From Fidelibacterota bacterium (GTDB taxonomy: Bacteria > Fidelibacterota > Marinisomatia > Marinisomatales > TCS55): a stretch of DNA of 64,000 nucleotides. Shown here piece by piece: positions 7,607-16,409 of this stretch. Where the stretch lies: positions 38,501-102,500 of the forward strand of contig SCKN01000003.1 of assembly GCA_004124385.1 (NCBI GenBank), in the 5' to 3' direction. Every line of letters starts with the position of its first letter. Positions within the stretch are counted from its first letter, which is position 1. The notes beneath the pieces are model-generated. The model was given only the letters and a program-made list of their open reading frames with translations, was not told the origin of the DNA and searched no databases. A program made the position numbers and the translations under genes.

Positions 7607-9214
7607 ATGAATTACGGATTTGTCATAGATAACAGAAAGTGTATCGGGTGTCATGCCTGTACGGTGGCGTGTAAAAGCGAATTTGATGTTCCTATCGGTG
7701 TAAACCGTACCCATGTGAAATATATTGAAAAAGGTGAATTCCCAAATTCCACCCGCGAATTTTCCGTCCATAGATGTAACCATTGCGCCGATGCACCCTG
7801 TGTGGAAATATGTCCAACCACCGCGCTTCACACCCGTGCCGACGGCATTGTTGATTTTGATAGTGATCGTTGCATTGGATGTAAATCTTGCATGCAAGCA
7901 TGTCCCTATGACGCACTTTATATTGATCCGGAAACCAATACAGCAGCGAAATGTAATTATTGTGCCCATAAGATTGATGGTGGTTACGAACCGGCTTGTG
8001 TGATTGTCTGTCCTGTAGAAGCGATAATATCAGGGGATTTGGATGATCCTGAATCGAACATTGCTTTACTGGTGGCCAATGAAGATACCATGACGCGGAA
8101 ACCGGAAAAAATGACCGATCCCAATTTGTATTATATTAAGGGTTCGAATGAAATGCTGAACCCAAATGCAACAGAAAGAGATGGTGATTATGTATGGGCC
8201 GAACAGGCAACCGGCGTCGGGCATTTTGCCAAGTATGCAGAACAGCGAGTGGCCGATTCGAATACTGAAAATTTATTGGTGCAATTGGCCATGGAAAATT
8301 CAGCCAGAACAGGGAAGTCATTTGATCAACGCGCCATTGATAATGTGGCCAAAGAAATTCAACAAGATGTGGATACAAGCGCCGCCCGCCGAGTTTATGA
8401 TACGCCCAGCAAAGGAGTGCTTTGGGGATGGGAAGTACCGGCCTATGTGTGGACAAAAGCAATAGCAACAGGCACATTTCTCATGATGGCCGTGTGGCAT
8501 TATTTCAATGGTGGCTTGGACGCTTCATCCGAAATGGCTGGACTTATAATAACACTTATATTTATGGGATTAACGGGAGCGTTGTTGGTCAAAGATATTA
8601 ACCGCCCAGATCGTTTCCTGTATGTATTACTTCGCCCACAATGGAAATCCTGGCTGGTTCGTGGCGCTTATATCATTACGGTTTTTGGCGGATTGGTTTC
8701 CTTGAAATTGTTGGACAATTATTTACAACTGGGATTCGACTGGTTGTGGATTCCGGGAATAGTCTTCGCAGGGTTAGGGGCGGTCTATACGGCATTTTTG
8801 TTTAATCAGGCTCGCGCTCGGGATTTATGGCAAACGCCCATTCAATCTGCCATACATATGTTGGTGCATGCTGTTATGGCTGGTTCGGTGGTCATGATGA
8901 TTATTGCACCGGACTCATCCCAGTGGATGGTGAATATACTCTTTTGGGGAATCGTGGCTAATATGATTATTATAGCGAAAGAAATATTATTGCCACATGA
9001 TACTCCTGACACAAAGAAAGCAATTGAGCTTATGACAAAAGGATATTATTCTAAATATTTCTGGGTGGGAATTGTTATGGGTAGTCTATTACCTATCGCT
9101 ATCCTAAATACGGTTCCAGACTTGTCGATTATTGCCGGTGGATTGGCGTTGGTCGGGATTTATTTAACAGAATTTGTGCGTATTCGTGTACCGCAAATGA
9201 TACCATTAAGTTGA
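7607..9214 (+). CDS. Ferredoxin-NrfD fusion: electron-transfer and membrane subunit of molybdoenzyme
   Basis: 535 residues combining two subunits that are usually separate. Residues 1-150 are a DmsB/PsrB-like protein with four [4Fe-4S] cysteine clusters (CIGCHACTVAC; CNHCADAPCVEICP; CIGCKSCMQACP; CNYC with ACVIVCP). Residues about 280-530 hold roughly eight membrane helices of the NrfD/PsrC type, which exchange electrons with the quinone pool. A linker of about 130 residues joins them. There is no signal peptide, so the Fe-S part should face the cytoplasm. The catalytic subunit follows after 88 bases containing a palindromic repeat. Direction of electron flow is not determined by the sequence. 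Confidence 0.88.
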   Translation: MNYGFVIDNRKCIGCHACTVACKSEFDVPIGVNRTHVKYIEKGEFPNSTREFSVHRCNHCADAPCVEICPTTALHTRADGIVDFDSDRCIGCKSCMQACPYDALYIDPETNTAAKCNYCAHKIDGGYEPACVIVCPVEAIISGDLDDPESNIALLVANEDTMTRKPEKMTDPNLYYIKGSNEMLNPNATERDGDYVWAEQATGVGHFAKYAEQRVADSNTENLLVQLAMENSARTGKSFDQRAIDNVAKEIQQDVDTSAARRVYDTPSKGVLWGWEVPAYVWTKAIATGTFLMMAVWHYFNGGLDASSEMAGLIITLIFMGLTGALLVKDINRPDRFLYVLLRPQWKSWLVRGAYIITVFGGLVSLKLLDNYLQLGFDWLWIPGIVFAGLGAVYTAFLFNQARARDLWQTPIQSAIHMLVHAVMAGSVVMMIIAPDSSQWMVNILFWGIVANMIIIAKEILLPHDTPDTKKAIELMTKGYYSKYFWVGIVMGSLLPIAILNTVPDLSIIAGGLALVGIYLTEFVRIRVPQMIPLS

Positions 9215-9222
9215 TGAAAGAA

Positions 9223-9294
9223 TTAGCCACAGAGACGCAGAGCACGCAAAGTAATTTTAATATTTTTTCTGTGGACTTTGCGGCTTTGCGGCAG
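9223..9294. repeat. Interspersed imperfect palindrome, copy 1
   Basis: Begins TTAGCCACAGAGACGCAGAG, has an AT-rich centre with TAATTTTAA, and ends with complementary CTTTGCGG units. It shares design and centre with the repeat at 15098-15175. Both lie between genes of the molybdenum operon. It could fold in mRNA and tune or protect transcripts, or be a passive REP-like repeat. Confidence 0.55.
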
Positions 9295-9302
9295 TAAAAA
9301 TT

Positions 9303-12158
9303 ATGAAACGCAGTTGGATAGAAACATTTTCAGAATCATTAGGGGTAATCCCAAAGATATCTGATCGACCCGATTGGTCCGAAGAATTCGTAATGGAAGG
9401 TCCCAGGGAGTTGTATAAATATCCCGACCCCAGCGAATGGGATGATTTCACAGAATTAGATGCATTGGCTTGGCCAGAGAAAAAGGAACGCCATTATTCC
9501 ATCGTTCCCACAACATGTTTTAATTGTGAATCGGCTTGTGGTTTATTGGCTTATATCGATAAAGAATCCAATGAAATTCGAAAGTTTGAAGGGAATCCCC
9601 ACCATCCCGGAAGTCGCGGACGAAATTGCGCCAAAGGTCCCGCCACTATAAATCAAATCAATGATACGGAACGGATTTTATATCCATTAAAACGAGTGGG
9701 CGAGCGTGGCGAAGGGAAGTGGGAGCGCATCACTTGGGATCAAGCATTAGATGAAATTTCAGAAAAGATTGCCACATCCTTGCGAAAAAGTAAAGTAAAA
9801 GTGGTCTACCATGTGGGGCGTCCCGGACACGAAGGCTATGCGGAGCGTGTCCTGAAAGCATGGGGAGTGGATGGCCATAATTCTCACACAAATATTTGTT
9901 CTGCCGGTGCCCGTACCGGATACGCCTTATGGCATAAATACGATCGTCCAAGCCCGGATCATACCAATGCAGAAGTGATTTTATTGGCGTCGTCTCATTT
10001 GGAAACGGGACATTATTTTAATCCACACGCCCAGCGAATTATGGAAGGTATGATGAAGGGCGCAAAGTTGATAGTCATGGATCCGCGTTTATCCAATACA
10101 GCATCCATGGCGGACGAGTGGATGCCTACTTATCCAGGCAGTGAATCAGCGGTTTATTTGGCAATGGCGAAAATCATTTTGGATGAAGGAATGTACGATC
10201 GTCATTATATGGAAAACTGGGTAAACTGGGATGAGTATCTTAAGAATTTGCATCCGAATGACCCTGTTGAGTTTGACCAATTCATTAAACGATTGAGCGA
10301 AGAATGGGAAGAATACACACCGGAATATGCAGCGCAAGAAGCCCAAATTGATGCCGATCAAATTATCCGTGTGGCACGCATGGTTGGAAAAGCAGGTAGC
10401 AAATTATCCACACATGTATGGCGGGGTGCTTCCATCGGAAATTTAGGCGGATGGCAAGTTTCGAGAACGTTACATTTATTAAATGTATTAACCGGTTCCG
10501 TTGGAACTGAAGGGGGAACATCCCCCAGTGAATGGAATAAATTTCATCCTGAATTTTTTGATTCGCCACCGGGGCCCGATGCATGGAATGAATTGGCATG
10601 GCCGAAAGAATACACATTGAATCATTATGAAATGAGTCAGATATTGCCCCATTTAATCAAGGATGGGCGCGGTTCTATGGACGTGTATTTCACCCGTGTG
10701 TTTAATCCTGTTTGGACATATCCTGACGGATTCAGTTGGATAGAAATGTTATCCGATGCAGAAAAAGTTGGCTGTCATATAGCCTTGACACCGACTTGGA
10801 ATGAGACGGCATTTTTCGCAGATTATGTATTACCCATGGGTCACGCATCCGAACGCCATGATATCAATTCTTACGAAACGCAATCCGGTGTTTGGATCGC
10901 TTTTCGTCAACCGGTGTTGCGAGAGAAAGCCCGCCGCGATGGTAAAGAAGTGGAATTCACGTATGAAGTAAACCCCGGCGAAGTCTGGGAAGAAGATGAA
11001 TTCTGGATTGAGCTTTCCTGGCGGATAGATAAAGACGGCGATTTGGGAATTCGGAAACATTTTATGAGTCCCTATCGCGATGGCAAAAAAATTAATATTG
11101 ACGAATATTATCAATACATTTTTGAGCATACAAACGGCTTACCTGAAACAGCAGAAAAAGAAGGATTAACACCTTTGGAATACATGCGAAAGTTTGGCGC
11201 TTTTATGGTGGATACTGAAGTGTATGTAAAAAATGAAGATGCTGTAAATGAAAAAACCATGAATGGTGCCACAGTTAAAGAAAATGGGCAAATTGAAAAA
11301 GATGGCAATATGATCGGAATCCAAGTAGATGGAAAGAATTATGGCGGCTTTCCCACACCATCCAAACGGCAGGAAATTTATTCTCAAACTATGGTGGATT
11401 TCGGTTATCCGGAACATGCGACGCCGGGGTATCGAATTAAAAGCCATGTCCATCCCGACGAAATGGATACGAGTAAAAATGAATGTGTTTTATTACCCAA
11501 TTTCAGATTACCCACCCATATTCATTCCCGCTCTGCCAATGCGAAATGGCTCACAGAAATTGCCCATAAAAATCCTATTTGGATTCATACCAAAGATGCG
11601 AAACGACTTGGCGTTAATAATGGTGAATTACTCAAAATCACCACACCCATTGGTTGGTTCGTGGACAAAGTTTGGGTAACAGAAGCCATCAAACCCGGCG
11701 TGGTGGCTTGTTCTCATCATATCGGTCGATGGCGCCGTCAACAGGATGCGGGAAATCGATTCATGTCCAATACGGTTGATATTCAAAATCTGGGTGATGG
11801 AAAATGGAAAATGCGCACGGTGAGTGGAGTCGAACCGTGGGAATCGAAGGACCCGGATACGAATCGTGTTTGGTGGCGCGATGGTGGCGTTCATCAAAAT
11901 ATTACCCATGCGACAAATCCTGATCCCATATCCGGCGCACATTGCTGGTTGCAGAAAGTGAGTATTTCTAAACCAAATGCAGATGAGAAATACGGCGATG
12001 TTTTCGTGGATACGAATAAATCATTTGAGCATTTTAAGAAATGGAATGGTTGGGCGAAAGAACGAGAAACACATCCGGGTGGCCTACGCAGACCACTATG
12101 GATGGGACGTCCTTTGACACCGCAAAAAAACCAATTTTATATTAATAAAGAAGAATAA
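9303..12158 (+). CDS. Molybdopterin oxidoreductase (PsrA/PhsA/SoeA-like), catalytic subunit
   Basis: 951 residues of the DMSO-reductase superfamily. The N-terminal [4Fe-4S] site reads TTCFNCESACG (cysteines near 73, 76 and 80) and closes with GRNCAKGP. The likely molybdenum ligand is the Cys in NICSAGAR near residue 198. The C-terminal cofactor-binding domain (about 690-870) carries LPNFRLPTHIHSRSANAKW. No twin-arginine signal is present, so it should act in the cytoplasm, on the Fe-S side of the fused ferredoxin-NrfD partner. Candidates are a polysulfide/thiosulfate-type reductase or a SoeA-type cytoplasmic sulfite dehydrogenase. The TauE/SafE and SLC13 genes nearby favour a sulfur oxyanion (inference). 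Confidence 0.88.
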   Translation: MKRSWIETFSESLGVIPKISDRPDWSEEFVMEGPRELYKYPDPSEWDDFTELDALAWPEKKERHYSIVPTTCFNCESACGLLAYIDKESNEIRKFEGNPHHPGSRGRNCAKGPATINQINDTERILYPLKRVGERGEGKWERITWDQALDEISEKIATSLRKSKVKVVYHVGRPGHEGYAERVLKAWGVDGHNSHTNICSAGARTGYALWHKYDRPSPDHTNAEVILLASSHLETGHYFNPHAQRIMEGMMKGAKLIVMDPRLSNTASMADEWMPTYPGSESAVYLAMAKIILDEGMYDRHYMENWVNWDEYLKNLHPNDPVEFDQFIKRLSEEWEEYTPEYAAQEAQIDADQIIRVARMVGKAGSKLSTHVWRGASIGNLGGWQVSRTLHLLNVLTGSVGTEGGTSPSEWNKFHPEFFDSPPGPDAWNELAWPKEYTLNHYEMSQILPHLIKDGRGSMDVYFTRVFNPVWTYPDGFSWIEMLSDAEKVGCHIALTPTWNETAFFADYVLPMGHASERHDINSYETQSGVWIAFRQPVLREKARRDGKEVEFTYEVNPGEVWEEDEFWIELSWRIDKDGDLGIRKHFMSPYRDGKKINIDEYYQYIFEHTNGLPETAEKEGLTPLEYMRKFGAFMVDTEVYVKNEDAVNEKTMNGATVKENGQIEKDGNMIGIQVDGKNYGGFPTPSKRQEIYSQTMVDFGYPEHATPGYRIKSHVHPDEMDTSKNECVLLPNFRLPTHIHSRSANAKWLTEIAHKNPIWIHTKDAKRLGVNNGELLKITTPIGWFVDKVWVTEAIKPGVVACSHHIGRWRRQQDAGNRFMSNTVDIQNLGDGKWKMRTVSGVEPWESKDPDTNRVWWRDGGVHQNITHATNPDPISGAHCWLQKVSISKPNADEKYGDVFVDTNKSFEHFKKWNGWAKERETHPGGLRRPLWMGRPLTPQKNQFYINKEE

Positions 12159-12260
12159 ATTGTCTTAATTCTTTTAGCCGAATTACCTACGTCACCCAGC
12201 TGGCTGATATGGTAATAGGCCGGTACGGTGATGTTGGAAACGACAGCATTTGCTCCCGAT

Positions 12261-12282
12261 TCCCGATATAATAATGTCGGGA
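12261..12282. promoter_or_regulatory. Hairpin just upstream of moaA start
   Basis: TCCCGATAT (12261-12269) pairs with ATGTCGGGA (12274-12282) with one G-T wobble and a four-base loop. It ends 15 bases before the moaA ATG, where the ribosome must bind, so it could modulate moaA translation. It lacks the length and layout of the molybdenum cofactor riboswitch. It may equally be a repeat element. Confidence 0.3.
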
Positions 12283-12297
12283 TGACTTGGAATAAGA

Positions 12298-13338
12298 ATG
12301 ATAGAAAATATAATTACACCCACCCCAATTAATGGTGTGCTGGATCATTCTACGCCACCCATTATTGACCGCTTCGGTCGATCCTTCAACTATTTACGTT
12401 TAGCTCTTAATGAACAATGCAATCTTCGCTGTATCTACTGCATGCCGGAAGAAGGGATTGATTTTCGTAGCGAAGACAAGCTCCTTACTACAGAAGAAAT
12501 TTTCCGACTCATCAAAATAGGGTCCCAAATGGGTGTGTCCAAAATTCGCTTTACCGGTGGGGAACCCTTATTACGAAAAGATTTGTCTGAATTGGTTCAG
12601 TTTGCACACCAGTGCGAAGGAATAGAATCTACGCATTTAACCACAAATGGACTTTTACTTTCTAAACAAATAGATAATTTAGAAAAATCAGGATTATCCG
12701 GGATCAATATTAGTCTGGATACACTCAACCCTGAAAAATTCAAAATAATCACCAGAAGAAATGGTTTAGATCTCGTTTTAAATAGTCTCCATAAAGCCAT
12801 GGAATCCACCATTCAATCCATCAAACTGAATGTAGTCGCCCTGCGTGGTTTTAATGATGATGAACTCATGGATTTTGTAGACTTAACCGAAGAAAATGAT
12901 ATCACTGTTCGGTTCATTGAACTCATGCCATTTGATTCTCACCAGATTTGGAAGACGGGAAAATTTTATGGGGCTGATCATATTGTTGCAGATATAAAAA
13001 ACCAGGTTGATGAGTTGAATCCCATTGATGGGTCACGAACCGAACATCATATTTTTCGAGTTAACGATTATAAAGGAAAAGTGGCCGTTATCCCAGCCTA
13101 TTCACGGAGTTTGTGTGGGGCATGTAATCGAATCAGAATTACAGCGGATGGGAAATTATTGAACTGCCTATATAGCCAAGATGAAACCAATCTTCGAGAT
13201 GCAATGCGGTCCGGAAAAACAGATGAACACATTGAAAAAATGATTCGTGGGTCAATGATGAAGAAATTTAAAGACGGTTGGGAAGCGCAAAATGAGGGAA
13301 ATAATAAGCGAGAATCCATGACCCAAATAGGGGGATAA
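12298..13338 (+). CDS. moaA: GTP 3',8-cyclase (molybdenum cofactor step 1)
   Basis: Radical-SAM enzyme that rearranges GTP to 3',8-cyclo-GTP. Hallmarks are the SAM cluster CNLRCIYC (Cys41, Cys45, Cys48), FTGGEPLLRKDL, the second cluster CGACNRIR...LNCLYS near residues 270-290, and the C-terminal Gly-Gly that is functionally important in MoaA. At 346 residues it is slightly longer than average because of a 25-residue N-terminal extension. moaC-moaB starts one base after its stop. Confidence 0.95.
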   Translation: MIENIITPTPINGVLDHSTPPIIDRFGRSFNYLRLALNEQCNLRCIYCMPEEGIDFRSEDKLLTTEEIFRLIKIGSQMGVSKIRFTGGEPLLRKDLSELVQFAHQCEGIESTHLTTNGLLLSKQIDNLEKSGLSGINISLDTLNPEKFKIITRRNGLDLVLNSLHKAMESTIQSIKLNVVALRGFNDDELMDFVDLTEENDITVRFIELMPFDSHQIWKTGKFYGADHIVADIKNQVDELNPIDGSRTEHHIFRVNDYKGKVAVIPAYSRSLCGACNRIRITADGKLLNCLYSQDETNLRDAMRSGKTDEHIEKMIRGSMMKKFKDGWEAQNEGNNKRESMTQIGG

Positions 13339-13339
13339 T

Positions 13340-14281
13340 TTGAGTGAATTTTCACATTTAGATAAACATGGAAATGTCAAAATGGTGGATGTGACCGACA
13401 AAATGACCACGGCACGGATGGCAAAGGCAGAAGGAAAAATATCCATACTTCCGGAAACTATTTTAGCGATTCAGGATGTTACACTTCCCAAAGGGAATGT
13501 GCTCACCACCGCTAAAATAGCCGGTATTCAAGCGGCGAAGAAAACAGCTGAAATGATTCCCATGTGCCACCAGTTGAATTTATCATTCGTGGATATTGAA
13601 TTTGAAATTGAAGGTGATGCTATTTTGATAAAATCCACGGTTAAGACAAAAGAAGCTACCGGCGTAGAAATGGAAGCTTTATCAGCTGTTTCTGGAGCGG
13701 CTTTAACTATTTATGATATGTGCAAAGCAGTGGATAAAACCATGGTTATTGGTGAAATCCAGTTGGTGGAAAAAGTGGGTGGTAAGTCGGATCATGCAGT
13801 TGAATATCGACCCAAAGTAGGGGTTATTACTTTAAGCGATAGTATTTCATCAGGAAAAGGTGTAGATAAATCCGGGCCGATTTTAATTAATGGTTTTGCT
13901 GATTCTGGATGTTCAGTGAACCATAAAAAAGTATTATCTGATGGTTCAGACAAATTGGTTTTGAACATTCAAAGTTGGGTAGAAGATGGTGTGGAATTAA
14001 TTTTAACAACCGGTGGCACAGGTTTAGGCCCAAGAGATTTGACCATCCAAACTATGGAAAAAATATTCGATTCAAGATTGCCCGGGATTGAACAGGCGCT
14101 CCACGCTTATGGTCGGGGTAAAGTCAAAACGGCCATGTTATCTCGACTCACAGCCGGTGTAGTGAATGGGGCTATTGTTATTTGTTTACCCGGGAGTACC
14201 GGTGCGGCGAAGGATGCGCTGACGGTGTTGATTCCCACGATATTTCATTCGTTTCATATGATGAGTGGAGAAAAACATTGA
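13340..14281 (+). CDS. moaCB: MoaC-MoaB fusion: cyclic pyranopterin monophosphate synthase and molybdopterin adenylyltransferase
   Basis: A 313-residue two-domain protein. Residues 1-155 are MoaC (HLDKHGNVKMVDVTDK, PMCHQLNL, GVEMEALSAVS, DMCKAVDK), converting cyclo-GTP to cyclic pyranopterin monophosphate. Residues 160-313 are MoaB/Mog (GVITLSDS, TTGGTGLGPRDLT, LPGSTGAA), which adenylates molybdopterin before MoeA acts. The start is TTG at 13340, supported by an AGGGGG ribosome site and the family-typical MSEFSHLD beginning; it lies one base past the moaA stop. No separate mogA is seen in the window, so this domain probably supplies that step. Confidence 0.93.
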   Translation: MSEFSHLDKHGNVKMVDVTDKMTTARMAKAEGKISILPETILAIQDVTLPKGNVLTTAKIAGIQAAKKTAEMIPMCHQLNLSFVDIEFEIEGDAILIKSTVKTKEATGVEMEALSAVSGAALTIYDMCKAVDKTMVIGEIQLVEKVGGKSDHAVEYRPKVGVITLSDSISSGKGVDKSGPILINGFADSGCSVNHKKVLSDGSDKLVLNIQSWVEDGVELILTTGGTGLGPRDLTIQTMEKIFDSRLPGIEQALHAYGRGKVKTAMLSRLTAGVVNGAIVICLPGSTGAAKDALTVLIPTIFHSFHMMSGEKH

Positions 14282-14307
14282 ATGATGGAACATTGGATAT
14301 ATGGAAT

Positions 14308-14336
14308 CTTTGCGGAAGTTTGAAACTTCCGCAAAG
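14308..14336. repeat. 29-base palindrome between moaCB and tauE-like gene
   Basis: Arms CTTTGCGGAAGTTT and AAACTTCCGCAAAG are exact complements around one central base, giving a strong RNA hairpin. No T-tract follows, so it is not a normal intrinsic terminator. It may set relative expression inside the operon or be another REP-like unit; TTGCGG also occurs in the 9223 repeat. Confidence 0.5.
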
Positions 14337-14350
14337 TTATAGGAATTGAA

Positions 14351-15091
14351 TTGACTGAATATTTATTACCCATCTTATTTTTCTTCGTAGCACTGATTTA
14401 CTCATCCGTGGGGCTTGGTGGTGGATCATCATACACGGCACTCATGGCAATTTTCGGGATTTCTTATCAAATGATCCCCACTACATCATTGTCATTAAAT
14501 CTGATTGTGACATTTATCGGGATGGTCAATTTTTGGCGTAAAGGATACGGTCGTTTAAACTTGGTTGGTCCATTTCTCATTACATCTATTCCCATGGCAT
14601 ATCTCGCAGGATCATTAGAAATGCCTGAATTCATTTTTCAGATTATCCTGATAAGCACATTACTATTGGTGGCGGTACGGATTTATATCATCAATAGATT
14701 GACCCTTTCATTTAAACTGTCCGAGATACAAAAATGGATTATGGTAATTTTGTTGGGGGGGATTCTTGGATTTATCGCCGGTTCGGTTGGGATTGGCGGC
14801 GGTATTTATTTGGTGCCATTGATTATTATGTTTGGACTTGGCACAGAAAAAGAAGCGGCAGCAGCAGGCGCCATGTTTATTTGGGTGAATTCACTGGTTG
14901 GCGTCATTGCCCGAGCTCAATTAGGCACATTCGATCCACAGTTTATCATTCCATTGGCGATAGCTACTTTTATCGGTGGATTTGGCGGGTCCTATTTTGG
15001 CGCAGTGAAATTTGAAACGCGAACGATTCAAAGAATCATGGGCGGCATTGTTATCATCGCCATTCTGTTTTTATTAAAAGGAATGATTTAA
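14351..15091 (+). CDS. TauE/SafE family anion permease (putative sulfite/organosulfonate exporter)
   Basis: 246 residues with about eight hydrophobic helices in two halves. Each half carries the family glycine motif: GLGGGSSYTALMAIFG near residue 22 and GSVGIGGGIYLVPLI near 143. Family members export sulfite, sulfoacetate or related anions across the inner membrane. The start is TTG at 14351 with TAGGAA eight bases upstream. It lies inside the molybdenum cofactor cluster, suggesting it removes or supplies an anion connected with the molybdoenzyme. Transport of molybdate itself cannot be excluded. Confidence 0.85.
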   Translation: MTEYLLPILFFFVALIYSSVGLGGGSSYTALMAIFGISYQMIPTTSLSLNLIVTFIGMVNFWRKGYGRLNLVGPFLITSIPMAYLAGSLEMPEFIFQIILISTLLLVAVRIYIINRLTLSFKLSEIQKWIMVILLGGILGFIAGSVGIGGGIYLVPLIIMFGLGTEKEAAAAGAMFIWVNSLVGVIARAQLGTFDPQFIIPLAIATFIGGFGGSYFGAVKFETRTIQRIMGGIVIIAILFLLKGMI

Positions 15092-15097
15092 AAAAAT

Positions 15098-15175
15098 GAG
15101 CCGCAAAGAACACCAAGTAACACGAATAATTTTAAAAGTTTTCCTTGGCGAATCTTCGTGAACTTCGTGGCTAAA
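15098..15175. repeat. Interspersed imperfect palindrome, copy 2
   Basis: Left half GAGCCGCAAAGAACACCAAG and right half ending CTTCGTGAACTTCGTGGCT are degenerate complements around a TAATTTTAAAAG centre, as in the repeat at 9223-9294. It fills most of the gap between the TauE-like gene and moeA. Repeats with CCACGAAG/CTTCGTGG units are widespread in environmental genomes. Confidence 0.5.
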
Positions 15176-15185
15176 AGGAATTAGA

Positions 15186-16409
15186 ATGATACCACTTGAA
15201 AAAGCAAAATCAATTATTCAAAAGCATATATTTATATTAGAAACGGAATCCGTTTCATTGTCCGATGCGGGAAATCGTGTATTAGCTGAAGATATAATCG
15301 CCACATTTCCATCGCCACAATTTGATAATTCTGCCATGGATGGATTTGCCGTTCGATCTGTAGACACTGAAGGCGCCAGTCCTGATAATCCTATCACCTT
15401 ACAAGTGGTGAGTATCAGTTCTGCGGGATCGCCCAGTGATGTCGATTTGCAATCGGGTGAATGTAGTCAATGTATGACGGGCGCAAAAATCCCGGTTGGG
15501 GCAGATGCCATTATAATGGTGGAAGATTCCAGTGGTTTTTCCGATTCGGATTCTGTCCAAGTAATGATTGAAGCATCTGCAGGGAAACATATCCGGAGAA
15601 TGGGAGAAGAAATTGCAGAAGATGAATTACTCATTCAGAAAGGAACACGAATTACGCCTGGTGAGATCGGTACTTGTGCCACATTTGGATATGGCAAATT
15701 GTCCGTCGCAAAAAAACCGAAAATTGCTATTTTTGGGACAGGGGACGAACTCATTGAACCGGGGAATGAACTGAAGCCCGGAGAGATTTACAATTCAAAT
15801 TTATATGTGTTTGCGGAATTGGTAGTAAAAGCCGGCGGTGAAGTGGTCATGCGAAATGTAATAAAAGATAATAAAGATTCTTTGAGAGCATTTTTATCTG
15901 AAGCATTGGAAACATGTGATGTGATTATTTCATCCGGGGGCGTTTCCATGGGGCGCTATGATTATGTTCGGGCTGTTTTTATGGAATTAGGTGTAACCGA
16001 ACATTTTTGGAAAGTGGCGCAAAAGCCCGGGAAGCCGTTCTTTTTTGGTACGGGAAATTCCACCTTGATTTTTGGATTGCCGGGGAATCCAGTTTCGGCG
16101 TTTATTGGGTTTATGGAATGGGTTTGGCCCGTGCTGGAAACAATGACGGGCAAAAAGGAATCAAAAAAAGTAACGGGTATTTTAAAAAAAACATTCCCAA
16201 GAGAAAAAGTGAAATACCGTTTTTTATTCGGGAATGCCTGGATCGAAGATGGAGAATTGGTATGCCAAGCATCCACAAAAGTTGGATCACACATGTTGTC
16301 GTCTTCGCTGGAAGCAAACTGCATATTATCATCGGAACCCGGGAAATCGATATTGACAGTTGGTGAAAATATCAATGTGAATTTGCTGCCATGGAAAACG
16401 ATTGAATGA
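15186..16409 (+). CDS. moeA: Molybdopterin molybdenumtransferase
   Basis: MoeA inserts molybdate into adenylated molybdopterin. The 407 residues are full length. Visible signatures are the N-terminal LSDAGNRVLAEDI, SAMDGFAVRS, the middle GDELIEPG and ISSGGVSMGRYDYV, and the LPGNPVSAF phosphate loop; the C-terminal domain IV is present. Its stop overlaps the ATG of the next gene (ATGA), so the two are translationally coupled within the cofactor operon. Confidence 0.94.
   Translation: MIPLEKAKSIIQKHIFILETESVSLSDAGNRVLAEDIIATFPSPQFDNSAMDGFAVRSVDTEGASPDNPITLQVVSISSAGSPSDVDLQSGECSQCMTGAKIPVGADAIIMVEDSSGFSDSDSVQVMIEASAGKHIRRMGEEIAEDELLIQKGTRITPGEIGTCATFGYGKLSVAKKPKIAIFGTGDELIEPGNELKPGEIYNSNLYVFAELVVKAGGEVVMRNVIKDNKDSLRAFLSEALETCDVIISSGGVSMGRYDYVRAVFMELGVTEHFWKVAQKPGKPFFFGTGNSTLIFGLPGNPVSAFIGFMEWVWPVLETMTGKKESKKVTGILKKTFPREKVKYRFLFGNAWIEDGELVCQASTKVGSHMLSSSLEANCILSSEPGKSILTVGENINVNLLPWKTIE

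Noticed and set aside
12159..12297. Molybdenum cofactor riboswitch upstream of moaA
   Set aside because: Only one simple hairpin is present; the multi-stem layout of the Moco RNA is not visible.
9223..15175. CRISPR array
   Set aside because: The repeats at 9223 and 15098 are single, kilobases apart and imperfect; no regularly spaced units exist in the window.
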